Shown: positions 25,280-33,472 of the stretch, piece after piece | Layout of the letters: each line of letters starts with the position of its first letter | Position numbering within the stretch: position 1 is the stretch's first letter | Source of the DNA: Bradyrhizobium cajani | GTDB taxonomy: Bacteria > Pseudomonadota > Alphaproteobacteria > Rhizobiales > Xanthobacteraceae | Assembly: GCF_009759665.1 (NCBI RefSeq) | Contig: NZ_WQNE01000008.1 | Span: 62,001 to 126,000 of the forward strand | Direction of reading: 5' to 3' | Length of the DNA stretch: 64,000 nt | Translations under genes and position numbers: made by a program | The notes under the pieces: generated by a model | What the model was told of the DNA's origin: nothing | What the model saw: the letters and a program-made list of their open reading frames with translations, nothing else | Database searches by the model: none

Positions 25280-25897
25280 ATGACCACCAAGGGAACTGTC
25301 TACGTCATCGACGACGACGAGGCGATGCGGGATTCGCTGAACTTCCTGCTCGATTCCTCGGGCTACAAGGTGACTCTGTTCGACACCGCGCAAGGTTTCC
25401 TCGACACGCTGCCGGGCCTCGCCTTCGGTTGCGTCGTCTCCGACGTGCGCATGCCCGGGCTCGACGGGATCGAGCTTCTGAAGCGCATGAAGGCGCAGAA
25501 CAGCCCTTTTCCGATCCTGATCATGACCGGTCATGGCGACGTGCCGCTCGCGGTCGAGGCGATGAAGCTCGGCGCGGTCGACTTCCTGGAAAAGCCGTTC
25601 GAGGACGATCGTCTCATCACCATGATTGAAACGGCGATCCGCCAGGCCGAGCCGGCCGCCAAGAGCGATGCCATCGCGCAGGACGTCGCCGCCCGCGTCG
25701 CCTCCTTGAGTCCCAGGGAACGCCAGGTCATGGAGGGGCTGATCGCGGGCCTCTCCAACAAGCTGATCGCCCGCGAATACGACATCAGCCCGCGCACCAT
25801 CGAGGTGTACCGGGCCAACGTCATGACCAAGATGCAGGCGGGCAGCCTGTCGGAGCTGGTGCGGCTGGCGATGCGCGCAGGCATGCTCAAGGATTGA
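25280..25897 (+). CDS. fixJ: Response regulator FixJ
   Basis: This 205-aa response regulator has a receiver domain (1-120) with phospho-acceptor Asp55 in VVSDVRMPGLDG, acidic pocket Asp11-13 and Lys in EKPFEDD. A LuxR/NarL-type helix-turn-helix follows (SPRERQVMEGLIAGLSNKLIA, then YDISPRTIEVYRANVM). Phosphorylated FixJ dimerises and activates fixK2. It is translationally linked to fixL (3 bp gap). Length equals the known FixJ protein. Confidence 0.98.
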   Translation: MTTKGTVYVIDDDEAMRDSLNFLLDSSGYKVTLFDTAQGFLDTLPGLAFGCVVSDVRMPGLDGIELLKRMKAQNSPFPILIMTGHGDVPLAVEAMKLGAVDFLEKPFEDDRLITMIETAIRQAEPAAKSDAIAQDVAARVASLSPRERQVMEGLIAGLSNKLIAREYDISPRTIEVYRANVMTKMQAGSLSELVRLAMRAGMLKD

Positions 25898-25940
25898 GGC
25901 AGGTCAAGGCCCTTGCCTGGCCCCGTGCTAGTCAAGCAGC

Positions 25941-26357
25941 ATGATCGAGGTCAGCTCACACCATACGCGGCCGTCGTCCTCCGCAAAACCGACCGTCTAT
26001 GTGGTCGACGACGATGCAGCCGTTCTGGGATCCCTGCGTTTCCTGCTGGAAATCGACGGCTTTGCCGTGCGGACCTTCCGCAATGGCACGGCGCTGCTCA
26101 ACGCGAGCGGCGCTGCGGGAGCGGACTGCTACGTGATCGACTACAAGATGCCTGACATCAACGGCATCGACCTTGCCGGCCGCCTGCGCCAATCCCACGA
26201 CGATACGCCCGTGGTCCTCATCACCGGCTATCCCGACGGCAACATTTCCGCCCGAGCGGCGGCGGCGGGCATAAAAGATGTCATCCTGAAGCCGCTCCTC
26301 GACGAGAACCTGATCAAGCGCATCCGCCGGGCCATCACGGACCGGCGCGGCAACTGA
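25941..26357 (+). CDS. Single-domain response regulator between fixJ and fixK2
   Basis: This 138-aa protein consists of a receiver domain only: VYVVDDDAAVLGSL acidic pocket, phospho-acceptor Asp in CYVIDYKMPDINGID (about residue 67), Thr in VLITGYP and Lys in VILKPLLDENL. It has no output domain. An equivalent gene lies between fixJ and fixK2 in B. japonicum. It begins 43 bp after the fixJ stop and is probably co-transcribed with fixLJ. It could be a phosphate sink for FixL, or act by protein contact, but neither is shown by sequence. Confidence 0.92.
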   Translation: MIEVSSHHTRPSSSAKPTVYVVDDDAAVLGSLRFLLEIDGFAVRTFRNGTALLNASGAAGADCYVIDYKMPDINGIDLAGRLRQSHDDTPVVLITGYPDGNISARAAAAGIKDVILKPLLDENLIKRIRRAITDRRGN

Positions 26358-26390
26358 GCAATCCTGATCGCGCTTCAGGTCATTGTTTGT

Positions 26391-26432
26391 GCATGCATTT
26401 TTCCGAAAACCGGTGCACATTTTGTGGATCAT
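26391..26432. repeat. Palindromic repeat, family B copy 2 (diverged)
   Basis: The segment starting GCATGCATTTTTCCGAAAAC and ending GTGGATCATG has the arm layout of the GCATGATC/TTTTCCGG element at 14017-14063, although the inner arms have drifted. It directly precedes the fixK2 promoter and could separate it from the upstream transcript. Confidence 0.6.
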
Positions 26433-26438
26433 GTTCTC

Positions 26439-26458
26439 CCTACGGGATTCTACGTAGG
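26439..26458 (+). promoter_or_regulatory. Probable FixJ binding site of fixK2
   Basis: CCTACG (26439-26444) and CGTAGG (26453-26458) form an inverted repeat with an 8-bp spacer. The second half contains CTACGTAG (26450-26457), which differs by one base from the FixJ consensus GTAMGTAG as I remember it. It sits about 85-100 bp upstream of the fixK2 ATG. A weak FixK2-like site, TTGC-N6-GCCG, is at 26494-26507 and could mediate autoregulation. Confidence 0.65.
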
Positions 26459-26541
26459 TAAACCTCCTTAAGATAACGCGCGAAATTTCCGGATTGCGCG
26501 ATCGCCGGTAGCAATGCTTCATCACAACGGAGATGGCGCAG

Positions 26542-27240
26542 ATGCTGACCCAGACACTCAACACCAAGGCGATCAACACCCAGATCGGTGGCAAGATTGC
26601 CCCTGTCCATCCCGTCTCCGACCAGTTCGGCGCGATCACCGGCCATGTCGGCCTCGTCGCCACGGAGTTCTCCTACCGCAAGGACGAGGAGATCTACGGT
26701 GAGGACGAGCCGGCCGAGTACGTCTACCAGGTCGTCACCGGCGCGGTGCGCAGCTACAAGCTCCTCTCCGACGGCCGCCGCCAGATCGGCGCCTTCCATC
26801 TTCCCGGCGACGTGTTCGGCCTCGAATCCGGCCCGACCCACCGCCTTGCCGCCGAGGCCATCATCGACACCACCGTACGTCTCGTGAAGCGCGCCAGCCT
26901 CGAGAAGGCCGCCGGTACCGACGTGCAAGTCGCCCGCAAGCTCTGGGCCATGACGGCTTCCGAGCTGCGTCACGCCGAGGACCACATGCTGCTGCTGGGC
27001 CGCAAGACCGCGATGGAGCGCGTTGCGACCTTCCTTCTGGAAATGGACCGCCGCCTCGCCGTTGCCGGCATGATGGCGCTGCCGATGTGCCGCCGCGACA
27101 TCGGCGACTATCTCGGCCTCACGCTCGAGACCGTCTCGCGCGCGCTGTCACAGCTTCACGCCCAGGGCATTCTGGGCTTCTCCGGCGCCCGCCAGATCGT
27201 GCTGCGCAACCGGGCGCGCCTGCACAATCTGGACGCCTGA
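26542..27240 (+). CDS. fixK2: CRP/FNR-type regulator FixK2
   Basis: This 232-aa CRP/FNR-family activator has an N-terminal cyclic-nucleotide-binding-like beta barrel (about 35-135, with GAFHLPGDVFGLESG), a long dimerisation helix and a C-terminal winged helix-turn-helix (MCRRDIGDYLGLTLETVSRAL). It lacks the FNR-type iron-sulfur cysteines but keeps Cys183 next to the DNA-binding helix, the residue known to make B. japonicum FixK2 redox-sensitive. ATG 26542 gives the known protein length; an in-frame ATG three codons upstream is less likely. It is the output of FixLJ and activates fixNOQP and fixGHIS. A strong terminator follows. Confidence 0.97.
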   Translation: MLTQTLNTKAINTQIGGKIAPVHPVSDQFGAITGHVGLVATEFSYRKDEEIYGEDEPAEYVYQVVTGAVRSYKLLSDGRRQIGAFHLPGDVFGLESGPTHRLAAEAIIDTTVRLVKRASLEKAAGTDVQVARKLWAMTASELRHAEDHMLLLGRKTAMERVATFLLEMDRRLAVAGMMALPMCRRDIGDYLGLTLETVSRALSQLHAQGILGFSGARQIVLRNRARLHNLDA

Positions 27241-27269
27241 TCGTCTTCTCAGTTCCTCCCTGCCAGACT

Positions 27270-27303
27270 TGGCCGGCCGAACCCGTTTCGACCGGCCATT
27301 TTC
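27270..27303 (+). terminator. Intrinsic terminator of fixK2
   Basis: TGGCCGGCCGAA (27270-27281) pairs, with one mismatch, with TTCGACCGGCCA (27287-27298), and a T-rich tail follows. It separates fixK2 from the convergent MFS gene, whose stop is only a few bases further on. Confidence 0.8.
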
Positions 27304-27311
27304 TCTTGTGG

Positions 27312-28598
27312 TCATGCCGTGCGCCGGGTCTCGGGCATCATCAGAAGAATCAGCAACAGCCCGGTCGCCGCGACGCCAGACAGCCCGATGAAGGCAGTGG
27401 CGTTGCCGAACTTGTCGCTGACATAGCCGCCGAGCGCGGTGCTCAGCGATGCGCCGATCCCGGTTGCGGTGCCGACGATCCCCTGCGCCAGATTGAAATG
27501 ACCGCTGCCGAAGGCGACGTCGGCCACGATCAGCGGGATCATCACTGCGAACACCGCGGCGGTGAGGCCGTCGAACACCTGCACCAGCACCAGCAGATAC
27601 GGATCGCGCACGGTCGCGAACAGGAGGCCGCGAATCGTCAGCGCACCGAATCCGATCAACAGCAATGGCCGCCGGCCCCAGAGCTGCGCCTTGCGCCCGA
27701 CCGTCGGCGACAGCAGGGCCACGATCGCCTGCGGCACGATGATGCAGGCGGCGACGAGGACGGTCGCCCACTGGCTCGACCGCGCCGTCACCGCACTCGC
27801 CATCAGTGGCATCATCGCGGCATTGGCCAGTTGCAGCAGCAACACGCTGAGTGCGAAGACGATGAGCGGCCGCTGCCGGATGAGGTGCCAGATATTCGTG
27901 TCGCCGGGAACCGGCGCTTCGCGCGGCATTTCGCCGTGACAGCGCGCGATGTCGACCTCCTCCTCGCGGATGCGCGACAGCGCGATCAGGGTCGGGATCG
28001 CGAGCAGGAACGTGACCAGGAACACCGAACGGCTGGACAGCAGATACCCGGCCGTGCCCATCACCGCCGCCGCGACACCGTTGCCGAGCGAGGCAAAGCG
28101 GGCGTTGCGGCCGAGGCGCTCACCGATCGCGAGCGGGCCGACGAGACCGAGGCTGATCGCCGCGATCGCCGGGCCCAGCACGCAGCTTGCCGCCGCGTGC
28201 AGCGTGGCCGCCGCGATCACGACGGGGAAGATCGGCATCGCCGCATAGGCGAGCGCGCAGAAGCCGATGGTCACGATCGCAAGCGCCGCGACCAGCCGCT
28301 CGGACTTCGCGGCATCGATGATCGCACCGCCCGGCATCTGCCCGATCAGGGCGACGATGCCGCCGATCGACAGCACGAGGCCGATCTCGACCTGGGTCCA
28401 TTTCTGCGTCGTCAGGTAGACCGCGATGAACGGCCCGAACCCGGTCTGCACGTCGGCGAGGAAGAAGATGAACCAGTCGAGGCCGCGCAGGCTCTGGCGC
28501 GAGGGCGCCGGCAGGCCGGCCGGCAGCGCGGCGGCGACGTCGTCTTGCTCAACGCGGCCACCGCGATCTGCAGGGTTCGGCTTTCTCGACAACAGCAC
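27312..28598 (-). CDS. MFS transporter
   Basis: This 428-aa protein has twelve predicted membrane segments and the MFS domain architecture, beginning after about 38 soluble residues with LRGLDWFIFFLADVQTGFGPFIAVYL. The cytoplasmic loop between helices two and three reads GGAIIDAAKSERL in place of the usual GxxxDRxGRR motif. The start appears to be GTG 28598. Its substrate is unknown. It is in the same direction as the PRC-barrel and debranching-enzyme genes upstream, but 23 bp separate it from the former and no shared pathway is obvious. Confidence 0.88.
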   Translation of the reverse strand: MLLSRKPNPADRGGRVEQDDVAAALPAGLPAPSRQSLRGLDWFIFFLADVQTGFGPFIAVYLTTQKWTQVEIGLVLSIGGIVALIGQMPGGAIIDAAKSERLVAALAIVTIGFCALAYAAMPIFPVVIAAATLHAAASCVLGPAIAAISLGLVGPLAIGERLGRNARFASLGNGVAAAVMGTAGYLLSSRSVFLVTFLLAIPTLIALSRIREEEVDIARCHGEMPREAPVPGDTNIWHLIRQRPLIVFALSVLLLQLANAAMMPLMASAVTARSSQWATVLVAACIIVPQAIVALLSPTVGRKAQLWGRRPLLLIGFGALTIRGLLFATVRDPYLLVLVQVFDGLTAAVFAVMIPLIVADVAFGSGHFNLAQGIVGTATGIGASLSTALGGYVSDKFGNATAFIGLSGVAATGLLLILLMMPETRRTA

Positions 28599-28621
28599 AG
28601 GCGGTCAGCCCTCCCGGCACC

Positions 28622-29143
28622 TCACTGGATCGCTCGCAGCGGTTGAAGGCTGCCGGACGCGCCGAGCACGACGATCGGCGTGTCTTCCTTGTACTCCGGC
28701 GCGGCCGCAACCTGCGCCTTGGTCAGCTCCAGCGTGATGCTGTCCTTCTTGTTGGCAATCTTGCCGAACCGCATCGCGTTCCAATCCACCACGATCTTGC
28801 GGCTGCCGACGCCCAGAAATCCGCCGAAATCGATCACGGCGGCACGGACATGGCCGGTGCGGTCGACGATGACGTCGACGACGTGGCCCATGTCCTCGTC
28901 GGCTGCGCTGCGCACGTCGCGGCCGAGCACGCCATGGGCCTCGCTCGCCCCGATGATCGTCACCGACGGCGGCGGGGCGGCATCCTTGGGCGTGACGGGC
29001 ACGGTCGAGGCCGGCGGCGGAGCCGTCGCCGGCGCATTGGCCTCGCTCTGGCCTGCGGGCGGCTCCTCCGCGGCGCGCGAAATCGCGGCCGTCAGGCCCG
29101 CGACGATCGCCACGCCCAGGATCAACGCTCCGATCGCACGCAT
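28622..29143 (-). CDS. Exported PRC-barrel domain protein
   Basis: This 173-aa protein starts with a signal peptide (AIGALILGVAIVAGLTAAISRA), followed by a Pro/Ala-rich linker and a PRC-barrel-like domain (ASEAHGVLGRDVRSAADEDMGHV, then VIVDRTGHVRAAVIDFGGF) over the C-terminal half. PRC barrels are small beta folds found in RNA-processing and envelope proteins, and exported ones in rhizobia have no firm function. ATG 29143 is preferred over the GTG three bases upstream; GGAGGG precedes it. It lies 23 bp downstream of the debranching-enzyme gene. Confidence 0.85.
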   Translation of the reverse strand: MRAIGALILGVAIVAGLTAAISRAAEEPPAGQSEANAPATAPPPASTVPVTPKDAAPPPSVTIIGASEAHGVLGRDVRSAADEDMGHVVDVIVDRTGHVRAAVIDFGGFLGVGSRKIVVDWNAMRFGKIANKKDSITLELTKAQVAAAPEYKEDTPIVVLGASGSLQPLRAIQ

Positions 29144-29166
29144 CACACCCTCCTCGCCGCGTTCCG

Positions 29167-31371
29167 CTAGCGCGCCAGCACGATCGACACCTGGATCTGG
29201 CCGCGCGTGCGCAACACCTCCAGCGCCACGTCGTCGCCGTGGCGGCTGACCCGCAGATCGACGCTGGAATCGCCCAGGCGCAGATCGTGCAGGATGATCT
29301 CGTTCAGAAACGACGGCAGATGCGGGTTGCGCAGCCGGATCTCGCCGCGCGCCACATCGAACTCGATGCCCAGCGCCGCCTCCAACAGCGTGAACGGCGT
29401 CGCGCTGGCCCAGGCCTGCGGCGCGCAGGCGACGGGATAGAGCGTCGGGCCGCGCCGTTTCTCGCGCCGGAAGCCGCAGAACAATTCGGGCAGCCGGCGC
29501 AGGTCCATGTAGGTTGCAGCGTCGAACAGCCCCCTGAAGACATGCGCCACCGAATGCTTGAGCCCGTAGCGCGCGAGCCCGAGTGCGATCAGCGCGTTGT
29601 CGTGCGGCCAGATCGACCCGTCATGATAGGACATCGGATTGTAGCGTACCTCGCCCTGCGCGACGGTGCGGATGCCCCAGCCCGAGAAGAAATGCGGCCG
29701 CATCAGATCGGCGGCGACGAGGCGGGCGCGGTCTTCGCGAACCATGCCGCTGAACAACACCTGCCCGGCATTCGAGGTTCGCACCTTGCAGGGCCGCTTC
29801 CTGCCGTCGAGGGCGAGCGCATAGGTGCCGAGTTCCTCGCACCAGAATGCCTGCTCGAAGCGCTCGGCCAGCGCCTTGGCGTCGGCCTCGAGCTTGCGCA
29901 TGCGGTCCGGCTTGCCGAGCCGCAGCGCGCAGCGCGCCGCCGACAGCTTGGCCGCGTAGACGTAGCCCTGGACTTCGGCCAGCGCGATATTGCCTTCCGC
30001 GAGCTGGCCGTCGGCATGGAAGATCGCGTCGTAGGAATCCTTCCAGCCCTGGTTGGCCAGTCCCTTCTCGGTGGCGCGCTGATATTCGACGAAGCCGTCC
30101 TGGTCCGGATCGCCGGGACCGTCGATCCAGGCGAGCCCCGCCTCGATCGCCGGCCACAGCTCGATCAGCGTTGCCTCGTCGCCGGTGCGCTCGAAATAGC
30201 TTCCCGCGAGCAGGACGAACAGCGCGGTCGAATCGACGCTGCCGTAATATTGCGCGAACGGCACCTCGCGCAGCGCCGCCATCTCGCCGCCGCGCATCTC
30301 GTGCAGGATCTTTCCGGGCGCGGCGTCGGCAAGCGGATCGATCGTCTTCGCCTGGAAATGCGCGAGCCGCCGCAGGACGCCCTTTGCGACACGCGGATCG
30401 ACCCACAGCATCTGGAGCGCGGTGATCAGCCCGTCGCGGCCGAAGGTCGTCGAGTACCAGGGTATGCCGGCATAGGGATAGCGCCCCTGCGGCGTCTCCG
30501 TCATCAGCATGTTGAGGTCGGCCATGGCCTGGCACAGCACCTCGTTGAAGATGTTGTTGGAGGTCTCGATGCTCGCCGCGCCCATCGTCGACCGGCGCAT
30601 CTCGCGGCGATGAGCAAGCAGACCCGCGAAGAACCGCGCCGGCTTCTGCGTCACCGGCCGGTTGCAGGACACGGCGACGAACAGCGACTTCGCCTGGTGC
30701 GGGTCCAGCTCGAGCTGCCAGGTGGCGGCATTGACCGAGAGCCGGGTCGGACGCGGGTCGAAATGCAGCGCGGTGGTGCGCTCGGCGTCGTCGAGGCCGT
30801 GATATTCGAACAGCACGTCGGTCGGCCCGAGCAGCCGGCTGGTGCCGGTCCCGCGCCGCGGCCGTCGCTCGCCGCGGACCTCGAACAGGTCGGCAAAATC
30901 GTTGTCGAACAGCAGCGTCAGCTCGACGCCGGCGCGCAGCTCGCCGTGGTTCTGCACGCCGATGCGCTGATAGGCGGTTCCGCGCCACAGGAAGATCGTG
31001 CGCACGATGTGCAGCAGATCCTTCTGAAGCACGATGCGCCCCTGGCGATAGATGTCGGGATTGGTGAGATCGACGGTCAGCGCGGAATTGTCGTCACGCA
31101 GGTTCGAGCCGAGCAGCAGCGGCTGGAGATCGTCGAGCACGAGCTCCAGCCGCGCCAGATAGCGCGTGTCGTAGTGAAACAGCCCGTCCGGCCCACCCGC
31201 CGAAGCGCCGATGTCGCCGTGGCTGTCGAGCACGATGAAGGTGTCGTCATGCTTGAGCGAGCGCCGCGGCCGTGCGGCAGGGCCCGTCATCGGAATGTAG
31301 AACGCCTGCTCCGCGACGGCCTCCACCGTCTGCGACACGGCAATGATCTGGGTTACGGCTTCCGTAGCCAT
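29167..31371 (-). CDS. Glycogen-debranching-type amylo-alpha-1,6-glucosidase
   Basis: This 734-aa protein has an N-terminal glycogen-debranching domain (from DTFIVLDSHGDIGASAGGPDGLFHYDTRYLARLEL, about 43-240). Its large alpha/alpha-barrel MGH1-like catalytic region has GIPWYSTTFGRDGLITALQML, YYGSVDSTALFVLLAG and YHDGSIWPHDNALIA. These match bacterial amylo-alpha-1,6-glucosidase domain proteins, which hydrolyse alpha-glucan branches or related trehalose-like glucosides. There is no signal peptide, so it should be cytoplasmic. Upstream, in the same direction, is an ABC exporter gene; a GT4 glycosyltransferase gene is divergent from that. The cluster suggests handling of a storage or stress glucan, by inference. 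Confidence 0.88.
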   Translation of the reverse strand: MATEAVTQIIAVSQTVEAVAEQAFYIPMTGPAARPRRSLKHDDTFIVLDSHGDIGASAGGPDGLFHYDTRYLARLELVLDDLQPLLLGSNLRDDNSALTVDLTNPDIYRQGRIVLQKDLLHIVRTIFLWRGTAYQRIGVQNHGELRAGVELTLLFDNDFADLFEVRGERRPRRGTGTSRLLGPTDVLFEYHGLDDAERTTALHFDPRPTRLSVNAATWQLELDPHQAKSLFVAVSCNRPVTQKPARFFAGLLAHRREMRRSTMGAASIETSNNIFNEVLCQAMADLNMLMTETPQGRYPYAGIPWYSTTFGRDGLITALQMLWVDPRVAKGVLRRLAHFQAKTIDPLADAAPGKILHEMRGGEMAALREVPFAQYYGSVDSTALFVLLAGSYFERTGDEATLIELWPAIEAGLAWIDGPGDPDQDGFVEYQRATEKGLANQGWKDSYDAIFHADGQLAEGNIALAEVQGYVYAAKLSAARCALRLGKPDRMRKLEADAKALAERFEQAFWCEELGTYALALDGRKRPCKVRTSNAGQVLFSGMVREDRARLVAADLMRPHFFSGWGIRTVAQGEVRYNPMSYHDGSIWPHDNALIALGLARYGLKHSVAHVFRGLFDAATYMDLRRLPELFCGFRREKRRGPTLYPVACAPQAWASATPFTLLEAALGIEFDVARGEIRLRNPHLPSFLNEIILHDLRLGDSSVDLRVSRHGDDVALEVLRTRGQIQVSIVLAR

Positions 31372-31429
31372 GAGCTGCTCCCCTGCGGCTTATTTCGAAA
31401 CGCAACCAACGCGCACGCGACTGTTGGAT

Positions 31430-33193
31430 TTACGCGGCGAACTTCGCGAGACGGCTCATCTCCTGCGTCACCAGCTCACGGTAGGGACCGTGGCCCTGCA
31501 TCAGGCGATCAGGCGCACCGTCCTCGATGATCTTGCCGGCCTTCAGCACGACGACGCGATCGAAGTTGCGCAGCGTCGCGAGGCGGTGCGCAATCGCGAC
31601 CACGGTGCGGCCGCGCATCAGGCGCGACAGCGCCTCGCGGATCGCCTCCTCGGACTCGCTGTCGAGCGCCGCGGTCGCCTCGTCCAGCAACAGGATCGGC
31701 GCGTCCTTCAGGAAGGCGCGCGCGATCGCGATGCGCTGGCGCTGGCCACCGGACATCTTCACACCGCGGTCGCCGACCATGGTGTCGAGGCCCTCCGGCA
31801 TGCTCTCGACGAAATCGCAGCGCGCCGCGATCGCCGCGCGCAGCACCTCGTCGTCGGTCGCGTTGGGGCGGCCGTAGCGGATGTTCTCACGGATGGAGCG
31901 ATGAAACAAGGAAATGTCCTGCGGCACGACCGAGATGGCCTCGCGCAGGCTCAGCTGCGTCACCATCGAGATGTCCTGGCCGTCGACGGTGATGTTGCCC
32001 TCGTCGACGTCGTAGAAGCGCTGAAGCAGCGTGAACAGGGTCGACTTGCCGCCCCCGGACTGGCCGACCAGGCCGACGCGCTGGCCGGGCTGGAGGCGCA
32101 GGCTGAACCGCTCGAATATCTTCTCGCCGCCGGGATAGCCGAAGGTGACGTTGTTGAAGGCGATCGCAGCGCCGCTCTTCACCAGCGGCTCGGCATCCGG
32201 ATGATCGCGCAGCTCGTGCGGCACCAGGAGCGTCGCGATCGCCTCCGTCAGGCGCGCGACGTGCTGGGTCACGTCGACCAGCGCCACCGCGAGATCGCGC
32301 GTTGCATTGAGAATGGAGAGGCCGAGGGTGCAGACCAGCACGACGTCGCCCGTGGTCGCCTCGCCCCGCTGCCAGAGCGTGATCGCCCAGGCCATCAGCG
32401 CCACCGTCAACACCACGGTCACGCCGGCATGCGTGAGCCGCAACTTCTCCAGATAGCGCAGGCTGCGGCCGCGCGCGGTGAGCTCCCGGTTCACCGTCGT
32501 GTCGAACCGCTCGTGCTCATGGCTGATGCCGCAAAAGGCGCGGACCAGCGGCATGTTGCTGATGACGTCGATCATCTCGCCATCGACCACGGCGGCCTTG
32601 TCGGCGAAATCGTCGTGCAGCGGCTTGCCGGCGGCCGCCAGATGGAACATCGCGATCACCATGCCGCCGGCGATCACGATCAGGCCAAGCGCCATGTAAG
32701 GGCTGACGGTTCCAATCAGCGCGATTGCCGCAATTGTGGCAATGCAGGGCGGCAACACATTCCAGACGAACATGTTCTCGACGGTGAACACCGCGTTCGA
32801 GGTGGCCGTGATCCGGCTCGTCAGCATGCCCGGCATCCGGTCCGAGAAGTAGCTCGGCGAATGTCCCGTCAGATGACGAAATATGTCACGGCGTAAATCA
32901 CCCGTGACACGGACGAAGGTGAAGCTCGCCGTCCAGCTCGCGACCCGCCACAGGAAATTGTCCGCCGCAATCAGCGACATGAGGAAAATGAATGCCAGCC
33001 ATACGCTGCCGCCATGCGCGGGACCGGCCGACAAGCTGTCGACCAGCGACTTGACGCCATACTGCGTGCCTACGGAGCAGGCAACGGCCGCAACGACAGC
33101 GGTCAGGATCACCAAATGCGACGCGAGACGACGCCGGAGATAGCGCAAGACAAAGGCAAATGGCCTGCGCGCGTATCCAGAAAGCTGATCCAT
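31430..33193 (-). CDS. ABC transporter, fused permease and ATPase (exporter type)
   Basis: This 587-aa half-transporter has six N-terminal membrane helices (about 20-310) and an ATPase domain. The ATPase has Walker A GQSGGGKST (about 377-385), a Q-loop near VVPQDISLFH, the signature MSGGQRQRIAIARAFL, Walker B ILLLDEATAALD and the H-loop AIAHRLAT. This order is typical of type I exporters such as MsbA, lipid, peptide or cyclic-glucan exporters, and it would work as a homodimer. The substrate is unknown. A weak EcfG-like promoter may lie at 33245-33270 on the minus strand. Downstream is the debranching enzyme gene after 58 bp. Confidence 0.93.
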   Translation of the reverse strand: MDQLSGYARRPFAFVLRYLRRRLASHLVILTAVVAAVACSVGTQYGVKSLVDSLSAGPAHGGSVWLAFIFLMSLIAADNFLWRVASWTASFTFVRVTGDLRRDIFRHLTGHSPSYFSDRMPGMLTSRITATSNAVFTVENMFVWNVLPPCIATIAAIALIGTVSPYMALGLIVIAGGMVIAMFHLAAAGKPLHDDFADKAAVVDGEMIDVISNMPLVRAFCGISHEHERFDTTVNRELTARGRSLRYLEKLRLTHAGVTVVLTVALMAWAITLWQRGEATTGDVVLVCTLGLSILNATRDLAVALVDVTQHVARLTEAIATLLVPHELRDHPDAEPLVKSGAAIAFNNVTFGYPGGEKIFERFSLRLQPGQRVGLVGQSGGGKSTLFTLLQRFYDVDEGNITVDGQDISMVTQLSLREAISVVPQDISLFHRSIRENIRYGRPNATDDEVLRAAIAARCDFVESMPEGLDTMVGDRGVKMSGGQRQRIAIARAFLKDAPILLLDEATAALDSESEEAIREALSRLMRGRTVVAIAHRLATLRNFDRVVVLKAGKIIEDGAPDRLMQGHGPYRELVTQEMSRLAKFAA

Positions 33194-33373
33194 ATGGCTG
33201 CGACCCCGCGAGATTGTTTCGAGTTTTTGTTACCGATCCGACTGAACATCGGCCGCTTCGCCTCGGTTCCGTCGGCCAGCGATCACGACATGCGGATGCG
33301 GACGATGTGAGAAGAGGAGATGGCAGCATCGAGACGACGACCGGACGTGTCCAATAAGTAACGTTTGGGGGAA

Positions 33374-33398
33374 GGAACTTCGCAAGTGCGGGAACGTT
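33374..33398 (+). promoter_or_regulatory. EcfG (general stress response sigma) promoter
   Basis: GGAAC (33374-33378), a 16-bp spacer and CGTT (33395-33398) exactly match the Bradyrhizobium EcfG consensus GGAAC-N16/17-CGTT. It lies 75 bp upstream of the GT4 glycosyltransferase start and points toward it. Confidence 0.75.
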
Positions 33399-33472
33399 CC
33401 CTTGGCTGGCATTGCCGGTGCCGTACACGCGGGGGCTTTTTACGTTCATGTTCGCAAAGAGGAGATGGTGAG

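Noticed and set aside
23621..25534. Minus-strand open frame of 637 codons opposite fixL and fixJ
   Set aside because: The fixL frame on the plus strand is fully supported by known residues, so this is its shadow.
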